A stretch of DNA of 64,000 bases from Humulus lupulus (GCF_963169125.1 NC_084794.1:72203665-72267664), one strand, 5' to 3'. Shown: positions 1 to 11,975, numbered from the stretch's first letter. A program made the numbers and translations. The notes: generated by a model not told the origin, from the letters alone.

Positions 1-91
1 ACTCATGCCTCCCTATTGCATAAGGGATCAAGAATCAAGCTTTCTCAACCATATCCACCAAATCTTTCTCCTATGTCAGTGCAAGAGTTGT

Positions 92-1390
92 TGTAACGAC
101 CCAACTATTCTAGACCTTGGACCATTAAAAACTACTATACTAATCTTAAGAAAACATACATATAAAATAACCATAACTTTATTATAAATGGTAAAGTAAA
201 GGTTAAATACATAAAAAATCATTTAGGATATGGGATCCCATTGTTTTGAAAATAAAACAAAACATAACTTAAATAAATTGGTTACAAAATTAAGTGCGGA
301 AAAATAATACATCGAAATCATAACTAAAAGACTTAAAAAACTTCATCATCGAATCGTTTGTGCAGTCCATCGATTCCATTCTCCCTCAATACACATCCCC
401 AAGCTACCAAGAACCTTTTCCGCCGCCATAACTATTTTCCTACACATATAAAACATATACATACACATAAACTATAAGCTATAAACTATAAACTGTAAAC
501 TATAATCATAAAACTATATAACTACAACATCTATTACAATGGCCATCATACTTCTTGGGACTTGCTAGCTAAGCAATCATATGCCCATAAATTTACGGGG
601 CTAGTTATCTAAACAAGTCATATAAATTTATGGGGCTGTTATCTAAACAATCATAAGGAATCTACTATTGGGACTTGTTATCTAAACAAGTTATATATAT
701 ATTTGTTATCTAAACAAATTATGTGATTGTTATCTAAACAATCTATATACATAAAACAACTAAAAACATATCATACTTAACATATATCAACAACATAAAA
801 GCATACAAATCTACCCTATTTTCCTTACCAAAAATACCGGAATATGAGAACAAGATCGGGACTTTGGAACACTCCTAAAAACCATAATAGAGAGGTGAGT
901 ATACTAAAGAAAAGAGATGGAAAGAATAAACTACACCAGCAAAATGATACTTACCAACGAAAACCTTAAGTTCGAAGAACTTAGATGCCTAACCAAGAAT
1001 AAAGAATACGAGTTAGGATTTGAGTAGAAAAATTATAAGAATCAATACAGAAAGGAACTAGAATTAGGAATACCTTGAATGCTTCTATGACCGAACTATA
1101 CCTCGAAACCGAAATACACTGTTAACGGTGAAATCTCGTCAACGAAATTAGGTCGGAAAACTCAAAGGAAATGCAGCGATGTTTAGATAAGAACTTAGAA
1201 TTAACTTCTGAAAGGATAAACACAAATGAACAATGGAGTGAAAAATGTATATTTCTTAATAGCCTCTGCATACAATGAATTTTCCAAGCCCTCATTCTGA
1301 GGGGTCAAGCTCCTTTTATAGCTGGGCTCTAATTGCCCCTTATACATGGTGGTCCCTTGGGACAAAATAGTACATAAGTACACTGTCAGG
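92..1390 (-). mobile_element. Ty3/gypsy-type LTR fragment (R-U5 side)
   Basis: Read on the minus strand this block ends at base 92 with GGGTCGTTACA, preceded by a stretch close to the last ~35 bases of the gypsy A LTR in this window (AATGGTCC.AGGTCT...TTACA). A TATAAAAGG box lies on the minus strand at 1320-1312, the expected layout of U3 to the right and R-U5 to the left. The right limit of the LTR was not found; the GC-rich arrays to the right may belong to it. Bases 1-91 would then be element interior or flank. The family assignment rests on terminal similarity only. Confidence 0.55.
562..741. repeat. Dispersed 15-bp hairpin repeat (TTGTTATCTAAACAA)
   Basis: Copies end near 689, 717 and 741; shorter copies lacking the first bases lie at 604-616 and 638-650. 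Each full copy can fold TTGTT against AACAA. A variant at 562-576 reads TTGCT...AGCAA, so both arms changed together. The copies are irregularly spaced inside the LTR fragment. Confidence 0.6.
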
Positions 1391-1985
1391 GTAATATCAC
1401 AGGTGGTAGTGGTATGGGAAGAGTGGTGGAGCAGATGATCATAGTGTCAGCCTGGTACATAGTCAGAGGCATGCATATAGTACCTCCACTCTCTGTACAA
1501 ATCCGTACCTCCACTACCTGTGTGATACAGGTGTCAGGGTCATGCTTCTGTCCTCCTCATGGTTGTACATCATGCACCCGTACACGTACGGGTACTATGT
1601 ACCCGATGGTTATTCTCGCCTCTCCAAGGCATGTATCTGCTCATTGCTATTCCACGTCCTACTAAGTGTAGGGAAGCTAGTGTGTTGACAGGAACGATAT
1701 ACTCAGTCATCTATTCCACTATTGGCTTTAAACCTAATAGTTATTGGGTCTTTCCTATTGTTCCTCGCACGCTCCTCCCAGAGGTCTTAAACCTCATACG
1801 GGCACGCGATGCGCGAGACCATGTTGGTGTAAGGGACATTAGGGGCCGTGAGACCCGCGATGCACCTTTGGGGCCATGTTACCATAGTGGGTCGAGGCAC
1901 CTTAAGGGCTGTAGGACCATGGTGGTGCGAAGTCCTATGGTATGGCCGAAGGGTGCTAGGTGCGAGGCACATTGGTGGAATTTGT
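1391..1985. other. No gene recognised; probable repeat DNA
   Basis: Open frames here are short and do not resemble a known protein. GC content rises toward the right, and phrases such as GGGGCCATG lead into the tandem array that follows. It may be the U3 part of the minus-strand LTR. Confidence 0.4.
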
Positions 1986-2485
1986 TGTCCGAGGTGCGAA
2001 GCCCTTGGCACGCAAGACGGCCATGGGGGCGAGGCCCCTTGAGGTGAGCGAGGCATGAAGCCCTTTGGCACGCGAGATGGCCATGGGGGCAAGGCCCCTT
2101 GAGGTGAGCGAGGCGCGAAGCATTTTGGCATGCGAGACGTCCATGGGGGCGAGGCCCCTTGAGGTGAGCGAGGCGCAAAGCCCTTTGGCATGCGAGATGT
2201 CCATGGGGGCGAGGCCCCTTGAGGTGAGCGAGGCGCGAAGTCTTTTGGCATGCAAGATGGCCATGGGGGCGAGGCCCCTTGAGGTGAGCGAGGCGCGAAG
2301 CCCTTTGGCATGCGAGACGTCCATGGGGGCGAGGCTCCTTGAGGTGAGCGAGGCGTGAAGCCCTTTGGCACGCGAGATGGCCATGGGGGCGAGGCCCCTT
2401 AGAGTGAGCAAGGCGCGAAGCCCTTTTGGCATGCGAGACGTCCATGGGGGCGAGGCCCCTTGAGGTGAGCGAGGCGTGATTGCAC
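1986..2485. repeat. GC-rich tandem array, 60-bp unit, about 8 copies
   Basis: A 60-bp unit containing GGGGGCGAGGCCCCTTGAGG repeats in perfect register from about 1990 to 2480, with few substitutions between copies; one copy near 2424 has a 1-bp insertion. Because 60 is divisible by three, several frames stay open (up to 285 codons on the minus strand). These frames reflect the repeat and are not convincing genes. Confidence 0.95.
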
Positions 2486-2489
2486 AAGG

Positions 2490-2835
2490 GAGGCCCGGGT
2501 GCGTGTGGCTGAGGAGAGACGGGGGGGCCTCACGTGCGCATGGCCGAGGCGAGACGGGGGACCTCGCGTGCACATGGCCAAAGCGAGATGGGGGGCCTCG
2601 CGTGCGCATGGCCGAGGCGAGACGAGGGACCTCGCGTGCACATGGCCGAAGCGAGATGGGGGGCCTCACGTGCGCATGGCTGAGGCGAGACGGGGGACCT
2701 TGCGTGCACATGGCCAAAGCGAGATGGGGGGCCTCGCGTGCGCATGGCCGAGGCGAGACGGGGGACCTCGCGTGCACATGGCCGAAGCGAGATGGGGGGC
2801 CTCGTGTGCGCATGGCCGATGCGAGACGGGGGCAG
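2490..2835. repeat. GC-rich tandem array, 68-bp unit, about 5 copies
   Basis: TGCGCATGG recurs at 2535, 2603, 2671, 2739 and 2807, exactly 68 bp apart. Each unit consists of two similar 34-bp halves, alternating GAGACGGGGGACC and GAGATGGGGGGCC. It adjoins the 60-bp array and shares its base composition, so the two may descend from one GC-rich source. Confidence 0.95.
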
Positions 2836-3955
2836 CCTCGTAGGGGAAGGCCCTCAGGTTTTTAGGGGCATCTTTGCGAAGTCCTCCTATGAGACATGGG
2901 TCTCGCGTGGGGCAAAATATTGGGTTGCTTGGTTTGAGGCTAATGAGGGTAAACCTCAATTTTTTCTCTTTGGTGGATTTTCGGCATCCACATACAATAT
3001 AACCTTACTTCCCAAGTGTTTATTAAGCTTATAATGATTAAGCTTATAAGCCCAACCCAAGTGTTTATCACTCTATAGTCTCACTAGCACCTGGAAGGCT
3101 CTGATCAATGCTTGATAATGAATGAAAAGGCTTGGTGCTAGGTCCTATTTATAGAGTTATAGGAATAAAATCTTCTTTTTGGCTTTGAATAAAAATAATA
3201 AATTTAATTGAAAATATTTTAATATTCTTCAGCCAAAGGCTTAGGACTTGGTCAAATTTTTCAGAGAGAGGTTTAAGGAGTCAAAGCTTGATTTTTAAAA
3301 ACAAAAATAATAAAAACAAATAGAATCCTAACTTCTAACTCCCTAAATCTCGTAACTCTAAACTCACCTGCCATAAAATCAACATATCTGCATCTGTAAG
3401 ACTCCGATTTAGACTCTCTTTATATCTTTGGAAATCTAATTCAATTATCTACAACTTTCTAGATATACTATTTTTTGAAATTCATAACATAACTAGGTCA
3501 AAAATAGGTCGGAAGTTACAGTACCCTAAAGTTACGAAAAATCTATTTAATTATCTAAATAACAACCTAATCCACAAATAAATAAAATTGTGACAAATGT
3601 CATGCTCCTAACAGATTCTAGTGAAGACTAAGTCTTATATTTCCCTTATTTTATCATTAAAATAATAATTCCTTAATAATCATGCATATGACAAGTGTCA
3701 TAATCCTATTGGTTCTATCTAAACCTTAGGAATAACCATGCTCATGACAAGTGTCATATTCTTATTGGCTCTATCTAAACCTTAGGTTATAATAATTATC
3801 ATATTAATAACAAGCAATATTAATCAAACCTTATGTTATAATTAATATTCTTAAACTATAGGTTAAACTTATAAAATCCATAACTATTGCTAGGAGTTTC
3901 CAACAAAGTCCCGGCTTGAACCAAAATCCATAGTAATAAACATACTATAACCACT
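2836..3955. other. AT-rich repeat DNA without a gene
   Basis: No coding signal was seen. A TATAAATAGG box on the minus strand near 3156-3147 suggests a second minus-strand LTR or promoter fragment. Two copies of a ~58-bp segment containing ATGACAAGTGTCAT followed by TATTGG.TCTATCTAAACC lie at about 3687-3729 and 3745-3786. Confidence 0.45.
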
Positions 3956-3959
3956 ACTA

Positions 3960-6060
3960 GCTATTACTATTACTACTACTATCTAACTAGTTAAGTAAAG
4001 TTCATGGAATCTACAGTTGTAGTACTCTTCTCGCTAGTTTCTCTCCTATCACAAAACTAGGACTGAAGTGTGAAGCGAATAAATTCGACGAATATAGTTA
4101 TTAGAAGGCTCCTTGCCTCCCAAGTCTTATTGTTGAAACTTTCAATGTAATTGCTTGTCATTATATTGTACCTAGTATCTGAGAAAACTAACATTTAATA
4201 GTAATGCACATTTAAAAGATTTCATAAATTAAATTCCAATTTACAATGATATACCTATTTCCAGGAAAGTAAACTCGGGACCACTTATCAAAACCCATGT
4301 CTTCTAGGTACTGAGTGATAGTTGGGTCTTTTGATTTAATTTTGTCGAAGTGCGCGTGGAACTCGGATTTCCCAAAAGCATATGTCAGATTATGCATCAA
4401 CACATGATAATGATCAGTCTTGAATTTAGCAATCACATTCATACTAATGTGGCGGTAGCAAGCACTATGATAGGCACCGGGGAAAATAGTTTCCAATGCA
4501 TGTGTAATACTTGCATGCCTATCAGATACAAACGCCAGGTCCTCAACTTCCCCAGTTGCTTCCTTTAGCTATGACATGAAATACTTCGAAGAATCATGAT
4601 TCTCACTATCCACAATAGCAAATGCAATTGGATACAGATGGTTATTTGCATCCAAAGCAACTGTACATAACATCTGCCCATCGTATTTTGTCTTTAATAA
4701 AGTGTCGACCACACATAACACAGGACGACATGTACGAAACCCTCTTCTACTAACTCTGAGTTAGAAAAAGCAATATTTGAATCGATCATCCTTAGTGACA
4801 AAATATGTCAACGTCCAGGGATTTTTGTGTTAGCTTGAACATGTACGATGGTAACTTCTGGGAGGATGCTTCTAGTGTCCCCCTGACATACTCCAGAGCC
4901 ATCTCTCGACATCTCCAAGCTTTTCCATAGGACAGGTCAATGTCATAATAATTCTTAATGTCTTCTATTATGTTTTTTTCCATGTACTCATTCGATCCAG
5001 TCTGATATTTTGTCTTTATGCAATGACCAACAACCCAAGGGGAAGCTTGGCGGTGGCCTTTGTGTCAGAGTTCAAGTGAGCAAGTGTGTTTATTGGTGAA
5101 ACAATTTATCTCAAACATATCAAATTTAGGCATTCTCTTCCCCATCAATCTCCACCCAGAGTCAGGATATTTGCAAGTGATATACCAAACTTCAGTACCT
5201 AACTTCTTCACCACAAACTCAAAGTTCTACTTCATTGCATACAAGTGGGCATTCATCTTCAACTCTAACTTGTTCTCAAGAACCTTCCCAAATTTTATTA
5301 CTCCACAACTTACTCCAGATAATGTGAGGATAACATAAGAGGGGCATGGGATATCTTCAATAGTATATACCAGAGAACTCCATCTATTTTTATCGTCTTG
5401 TGTAGTTGGACGATTACTCTCTGAGGCAGGAGTCATGCGTCCTTGGCTTTCTTGACGTCTTGGCAAGGGTTTTATATTTAAATTATCCACTTGCTCTACA
5501 TGTAACATGGGTAAATGATCCTCAGAGTTTTATTAGAACTACTACACCCCTCAACTCTTTCATCATCATCACCCAAATGGGCAATTGGATCATCATTGAC
5601 ATAAGGCTAATACCCATACCCATCATCATGCAGGAGATTTGTTTGGGGAAAAAAGTTTCATTTTGACTAGGACCTCCAATGCATACACTTGGCCCATAAG
5701 TTGTTTGTAACCATGCAAGATTGATTATGATTATCCTTATTAACACTCGCTCTAGGAGATGTATCAAGAAGAGCAATGATCTTTGCAATTGAACTGACAC
5801 ATAAAGGAACTCGATGTTATAAGAACTTCGAATTGTCAAGAATAAGAGCACTCACTCCTTCATTATCTGTGATTTCAGTGGGATTTAAGCTAAAAACATT
5901 GCATGTAAACAACACTTCTAACTTTAAGTCAAACAATGACCTATCCACTTTCAGCTTTGAATACAACATCTCCAATAATTATATGTAACCAACATCAATT
6001 GGTACTTGTATTATAGTGTTCAAACCACCTTTAAAATTCCATTCTCTCATTTCCGTTCCC
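3960..6060 (-). pseudogene. Mutator-like (MULE) transposase, decayed
   Basis: Minus-strand frames together make a recognisable but broken MULE transposase. An N-terminal part starts near 6056 (MREWNFKGG). The MuDR-type region follows at 5230-4990, and the transposase core at 4760-4210 includes TCRPVLCVVDTLLKTKYDGQ and YHSACYRHI. A last piece with NYIESFNNKTWEARS lies at about 4165-3960, perhaps after a small intron or insertion. In-frame stops and frame changes occur throughout, so no working enzyme is encoded. In the intact family this DDE enzyme cuts and inserts elements with long terminal inverted repeats and 9-bp target duplications; I did not find the ends of this copy. Confidence 0.8.
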
Positions 6061-6149
6061 AAACACTGTTGTAAGAAATAATTATACTAACTCTGGAACT
6101 TGAAAATTTTAAAAACAAAAAAGCTTAAGAAAATTATAATAATATAGAG

Positions 6150-6530
6150 AAAATTAATGATGAATCGATGCACAACCGATGAAAATTTGATGCCTATATA
6201 ATGATATCCGCATTTCAATGCCACATCGATTACATTTAGATGCATAATCGATGTTGTTGGTGGCATCTATACACGATGCATTTTCGATGGTATATCGATG
6301 CCATTTTGATGTTGGGACACACCAACATACATGCCATTGATTGAGCATCGATATAACATTGATATTATATTGAAAATATCTTCGAATTATATATTTGTCT
6401 CAGCATCCAATAGCATCGATGGGACATTGATAGGGCATTGATGTGGTATTGTGTTTATCATCTTTGAGCACTCATATCGATTTACCATCGATTTGGCATC
6501 GATTTCAAATGGAAACCCACATATTTCCAG
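6150..6530. repeat. ATCGAT/CATCGATG-rich degenerate repeat
   Basis: GATG, CATC and ATCGAT occur at high density on both strands (for example around 6173, 6226, 6248, 6295, 6349, 6415, 6478, 6488 and 6499) with no fixed period. It lies just upstream of the MULE pseudogene start, where MULE subterminal sequence or a promoter would be expected. No coding function is suggested. Confidence 0.55.
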
Positions 6531-6768
6531 TTCTTTCAGATCTGAAAAACAGATCAAAAAATACAAAAAAAAAATATCACACTTAACACCAGAAAAATTT
6601 GAAACCTCAATCTAACCATGTAATTTCATATTCATAAGTAGATAGAATGAGAGGATACTTATGCATGATTTTTTCTCTTCAAAAACTCCAAGAATGACAA
6701 TTTTTTCACATGAAATGAAACTTTCAGATCGATTCAATATACAAAACTGGTCGTGAGTGATGGAGAAT

Positions 6769-7260
6769 GGAAAGAGAGAGAGAGAGAGATAAAAGAAATT
6801 TGTGTGATGTTGAATGTGATATTTTTAAATTAAAGGGTATTTTTGTCCAAAATATGGTAGGAGCACATTAGTGGGAGGAATCTTTATGTTGGCATATTAA
6901 AAATATTCACTATGTTATTATGCATAGACCCTGAAATTTCCCTATACATATATATACACACACATACACATATACACACTTATATACACACACATATACA
7001 CGACTACATATATATATAAACACAAAAATAAAACAGATAAAAACTGAAAATAAATTAAATAAAAACTGAAAAATAAAAATACATATATACATATATATGA
7101 TAATGGATGATTGCTAGTGTGATAGCAGGGGCGTGGTGGCACTAGCGTGGTCGAGGCAGCAGCAACGTAGTGGTGGAGGCGGCAATCCGAGAGAGAGAGA
7201 GATATATAGATAGATAGAGAGAGAGAGAGGGGGGGGGGGGGGGGGGGGGGTTATGGTTTA
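6769..7260. repeat. Microsatellites: GA, CA/TA and a 22-base poly-G run
   Basis: GA repeats lie at 6771-6790 and 7189-7230, and mixed AC/AT dinucleotides at 6945-7015. An uninterrupted run of 22 G follows at 7229-7250. Two ~60-codon frames here come from simple sequence and are not genes. Confidence 0.9.
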
Positions 7261-7418
7261 GAGGGTCGGGGAATGCGTTAAAGGCTTGGATTTGAGGTTT
7301 GGGGGGTCAAAATGGCATTTTCCGAGGGGTTGATTGCAGAGGCGACGATTTCGGGGCTTAGGTCTCGTGGTTACGAAATTGGGAAGAATACCAAAAATTA
7401 CTTAGTATATAAGACTAT
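7261..7418. other. Left flank of the copia insertion; possible CACTA-like interior
   Basis: With the copia element and one target copy removed, this sequence runs straight into the TTAGCGGCGACA-type repeat at 19139. It is therefore the other half of the interrupted target. No terminal repeat was found on this side. Confidence 0.4.
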
Positions 7419-9282
7419 TGTTGGGGTTTTATGCCCTAATTAAAACCAAATGTCTTTGTAATCTCATTTATTATCAATAAAAGAATAGAATTCAATTTTG
7501 ACTTGGTCAATCACTTTGCTCACATGTTTTATTTTCATGATTATATGTTTAATATAAACTTCTATTAAATCCCGAGCATATATCTAATCGTATTTATAGT
7601 GACGTAATCACAGTGGAAAATAAATATGATTATATGTTCAAACATAAGTTAGTCCTAAGATTAGTCAGTGCACAGGATTTACTTTGACTTGCCAGTCTAC
7701 GAAATGATCTACTTACACATTGCAATGTTATGCTCTTTTCAGAACATTAGCAAAGTAGATAAGATCGGATGTATTTGTTACATTGAATTGGACCGATATT
7801 GACAATTGATAGGATAAGTAAACATACTGTTATTATCTATTCTAGTCATATCAAATGGTTGACCATAGGTCAATTCAATCTCAATTTTAAGTGGTTAGTA
7901 TTCTAACTGGTTGTATTATTTGAGTTCTTTGACTTGTTCGCTACCAACTTACCCTATGGAATAGCCCATACTTACATCTTGGGAACTCGGTAGTATAATT
8001 GAGTGGGAATGTTAATCACAGATATGAACATCTATAGCTTATGATGAAGAAGTAAAACAATGGTTTCTTTTTAGTTCGGTTCAAGGTGCTAAATGATAGA
8101 GATCTCATTTCAATAATTAATATTAGTTTACTGAAATATCATTTACAAGGAACTAGGTGTTTTAAGGATAAAATACAATGAGGGGTGAAACATTATTTTA
8201 GTCCCATCTCATTAGATCGTCTATAGGATTGAGTGACAATTATGGTTGTAACAATGGATAATTGATAATGTTTCTATATTTCTTATAGATCATTCTATGA
8301 ATTCAATAGGGCAATTATGAGTCTTTAGTAGAGTCACGAGGAATTAATAAGTTAGTAAATTTATTTGTTAAATTTATGATAACTTATTGGAGCTTGATTT
8401 CATAGGCCCATGGTCCCCACTGTACCTTAGAAAAAAAAATCATCTAGATAGTCTCAGTTAATTGATATAGTTATCAATTAGAATTATCAAAGTTGACGAG
8501 ATCAATTTTTGATAGTTTCGCAGAGTTATACAATTTAGAGAAGAAAAGATATTTTAGAGCAGATTTATTAATTAATACAAATTGGTGTCCAAATTAATAA
8601 ATAATTTTAAATCAAGGTTCGAATTCTAAATAATTAATTTGATAAAGGATTTAAATAATTATTTAATTAATTAATCAATAGAAAATAATATAGGCATTGA
8701 TTTTAAGTCCAACAGGCTTAAATTTAATGGGAAATTTCACAGGCCTAAAGCCCATGATAATTTCGACCTAATAGTTGATATTATCTATTAATTTATTGGT
8801 TTTTTAATTAAAATAAATGACCTAATTGAGCCTATAAAAGGAATGTTAAGTGAGTTGAAATCAGATGGTTTTAGATGATCAAAAGATCTATTCTTGATGC
8901 TCTAGGTTTTTAGACTCTCTCTACAGCATAAGTCATTTTCTAAGCCTCAATATTCTATTATGTTCTTCTTCTATTTGTATCTATCTCATGTGTTGAGAAT
9001 TTTCCACTCTAGTCTAGGTGATTCTGATGGTACTTTGGAAGACTATGAAGAAAATTGAAGATCGGTTCAGTTTCTTAGTGATACCCTACGACATAAAGGA
9101 TTCAAGGGTTTGTGAAACTGAAAGAAGGACTAAGACATTTTTCTACGTATAATGAAAGTGTTCTTATCATTATCTCTATTTAAATTCAATTATAGAAACA
9201 TGTTCTAGGTTGTCTTATATTAATTTGTTTAATATAAGATTTACATGAATATAAATAAGATCTTGTATAAGTTTTCCTAACA
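7419..9282 (+). repeat. Copia 5' LTR (1864 bp)
   Basis: It starts TGTTGGGG and ends CCTAACA. A TATAAAA box at 8833-8839 is the likely promoter of the element. The whole LTR is matched by 17279-19138. Confidence 0.96.
8833..8839 (+). promoter_or_regulatory. TATA box of copia 5' LTR
   Basis: CCTATAAAAGGAATG lies in the last quarter of the LTR and is conserved in the 3' LTR at 18689-18695, as expected for the RNA polymerase II start of a copia element. Confidence 0.7.
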
Positions 9283-9284
9283 AC

Positions 9285-9297
9285 TGGCCTTAGAACC
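9285..9297 (+). promoter_or_regulatory. Primer-binding site, decayed initiator-tRNA-Met type
   Basis: TGGCCTTAGAACC starts two bases after the LTR end. The usual plant copia site is TGGTATCAGAGCC; the match is partial, so the tRNA assignment is inferred from position and family. Confidence 0.6.
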
Positions 9298-9494
9298 TTT
9301 GGTAATCTTTATTTTCATGAATGAACATGTATGAAATTTATTGATATGTTAGGGTATTAATTGGATGGTACATGTTATTGGTGCATGCTTATGTTTTCTT
9401 ATGTAAATTTAGCAATAATTTTGTTGTTTTTTGATTGTTTTGGAATTAAAAAACTACACATATTTTTAAAAATAAAATAAAAATTGGACTGATT

Positions 9495-9595
9495 GGGCAG
9501 GGTGCGTGCTAGGCACGCATGGAGGAGCCGCGGGGACCCCGGCCATTCAGACGTCCGTACGGCGTCGATGTTGGAACCCGCGGCGGCACTTAGCT
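9495..9595 (+). other. GC-rich islet with hairpin in copia leader
   Basis: A ~100-bp GC-rich patch in a very AT-rich leader. It contains GCGTGCTAGGCACGC, a perfect 6-bp inverted repeat around a 3-base loop. Confidence 0.6.
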
Positions 9596-9624
9596 TCAGT
9601 TAAGTTAAAATTGGATATTTTGTG

Positions 9625-9900
9625 TAGTTTAGTTTAAAATATTTAAAACTAGTTATCTTATTATTTTAGATATTTTAGTTTTTTAAAATATTTTGAATTG
9701 CTTATCTGATAATCAATATTTTTTTTATATTTTGTTATAAATGAAATATTAAAATTAGTTATCTGATTATTCAAGATATTTTTATTGTTTGAAATATTTG
9801 AAATTGGTTATCACATAATTCTAGATATTTTAAATTTGGGTAAAATATATTTTGATATTTTAAAATTGGTTAAAATATTTAAAAATAAAATATATTGTCA
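9625..9900 (+). repeat. AT-rich degenerate tandem repeat in copia leader
   Basis: A ~70-80-bp unit with the theme AAATATT..AA.TTGGTTATCT.ATAATT.TAGATATTTT recurs about four times with many substitutions. Confidence 0.6.
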
Positions 9901-10389
9901 TTCCTAACAACTTAACAACCTAGTTTAAATTAAATATATAAAATTGAATTTTGTTTGATAAATTCTATTTTAGTTAATATTTTGCACCATGTTTAATTCT
10001 ATGTTAATTAATTATGATATTTTTGTAAAATAGTATATTGTTGTGGTATATTTGCATAATTTAATAATACATGCTCATATAGTAACATGTTAGACTCATC
10101 CAATTAGTAACATATCAAGCATCATTATTAACTATTTTTTTGCATTCGGGCTTTAAATATAAGTATAATAATGACCCAATTTTTGTGTTTGAAAAATGTG
10201 GGAAAACTCAAATAAAACTTTCATAAAATATTAGGTTTTATTTGGGCTCAATTGAACATGTAAAGTTTAAATTCTTCTCTTGTGGGTGGTTCCACTTGTG
10301 AATACCCATTTGCTTTGCATTATTAGATTGGTCCTAATTAATTGAATAACCATTAATAAAATAAAAGTTTAAACTCCTGTCTTTTGGAC

Positions 10390-10457
10390 CTTGTATGGAA
10401 GTATGGGGGCCTTAGTAGTGGGAACGACATACTTAACCCAACCCTCCTCCATACAAG
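10390..10457 (+). ncRNA. Leader stem-loop (conserved loop GGGGGCCTTAGTAGTGGGAA)
   Basis: CTTGTATGGA (10390-10399) pairs perfectly with TCCATACAAG (10448-10457). It is followed directly by AGTATG (10400-10405) pairing with CATACT (10428-10433). A G-rich 22-base loop and a C-rich bulge (10434-10447) remain; the two could pair as a pseudoknot. The same architecture with a different stem sequence lies in the gypsy A leader at 42771-42840. I do not recognise it as a named RNA motif; a role in packaging, dimerisation or translation is inference. Confidence 0.55.
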
Positions 10458-11222
10458 CCCAATTGTTAAGGCTCATTTGCCTAAGTTGGACTTAATTGTA
10501 TATGTTCATTATAATAGTTAAACCTAAATATTGATTAGCAACAAATTAATTCTAATTTAATTGAATTTGTTTCAATGTGACGCTTTAGAATTAATAGAAA
10601 ATTATAGGACTTTGGTTTTAAAAATTTAATTTTACAATATTTTGGAGAACCATAGTCATTAACTTTCAAAAATTAATAATAAAAATACTATTTTTATAAT
10701 GAGCTATTTTAAAAATTTATATTCGATCTCTATCGTTGGTTTAACAAGGTCAATAACTTAATCGGGCCTCGAGACGCTTTGAGTTGTCCCCTTACAGAAT
10801 GTGTTCATTAGTTATTTTGACAACGTTAGATTTCGAAAGATAGATAATTATAGGTCAAATTCTACTAGACTCATCCCTACGGTGACTACTAGGACTAAAT
10901 CTATGATTATTGAAACTGTGGGTCTAGCTCATAAAATAAGAGATTTTGTTTTCTTATTTTGATCAAATAGTAGGTTGTTAATAATGGTGTCCATTATAAA
11001 TGAGTTTAAAACTCTATTTAATTAATGATATTTTTTTACTCTCGCCAACCGAGACAGCGATATCATAGAATAGTTAAAAACCTAAAGAAATAGAGATATG
11101 ATTATTTTGGTATTTTTTTTCCATAACTAACATATTTATGGTATATGTTGTGCTACTTCTTGAAATTAGAGTGAATAGAAGTTTTATTGAGCAAAAGTGA
11201 TTGGTTTCTATTTTATTAATAC
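10458..11222 (+). other. Copia leader, no gene seen
   Basis: AT-rich 5' untranslated sequence upstream of gag. No long frame and no further convincing structure was seen. Confidence 0.6.
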
Positions 11223-11237
11223 TTGGTAGTTTTAAGT

Positions 11238-11975
11238 ATGGTTGTGTCTACTCCCATCCTTTCTCAACTTTCTATGGAGAAACTCACTGGAGAAAAATTC
11301 CTTAAGTGGAAGCAGAATATCAACATAGTGTTGATTGGTGACAACGCCAAGTTCGTCATGACTGGGGAATCCCCAGAAGTTCCAGATGAAGGAGCTCCCA
11401 AGTCTGTAAGAGATAAATATGAGTGTTGGCAAGAAGCTAATAACAAGGCACGACACTACATGTTGACTAGTATGGTCGACACTCTCAAGACAAAGATGGA
11501 GACTATCAAGATGACCTATGAAATCATGGATCAGCTCCAAGACATGTTCGGTGCAAAGTCTGTGTAGACTCGTTTTGAGGCCACCAAGAAATATGCCAAT
11601 GCTCGGATGGCACCGTCTCCACACATTCGTGATCAACTCAACTATTGTCTAACGCAGCTCATGAACAAGCTTTAGACTTTCGAGTCTATCATGGGTGGAC
11701 CTAGTAAGGGAGGAGAAAAGAATACTACGGTTGCTGTTGCTGATCCATCTAAGGCTGAAGCTAACCAAGCTTCGTCTTCGAAAGCTGGATTAAGAGTAAA
11801 GATGGACAAAACAACAACCCCAAGCCTGCAAAGGATGAAAAGACGAGTGCACTACCTAGTGCACAGACACCTAAGGGGAAGAAAAAGAAAAACAAGAAAG
11901 GTAAAGGTAAATGCTTTCACTCCAAAGACAAAGGGCATTGGAAATAGGATTGCCCCAAGTTTCTAGCAGCAAAAG
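11238..11975 (+). pseudogene. Copia gag, broken
   Basis: The frame beginning MVVSTPILSQLSMEKL carries the typical copia gag opening (LTGEKFLKWKQNINIVL) and proceeds through the capsid-like region to a TAG at 11565-11567. Coding similarity continues in the same and other frames. A zinc-knuckle remnant at about 11909-11955 (KCFHSKDKGHWK, a stop, then DCPK) has its second cysteine replaced by serine. A basic linker lies between. Gag would package the element RNA. The stops and damaged knuckle show it is not functional. Confidence 0.85.

Noticed and set aside
1787..2865. Long overlapping open frames on both strands (up to 285 codons)
   Set aside because: They lie in the 60-bp and 68-bp tandem arrays; open frames follow from the repeat and GC content, and the predicted proteins are simple repeats.
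6910..7142. Minus-strand frames of 60-66 codons
   Set aside because: They come from AC/AT dinucleotide repeats.
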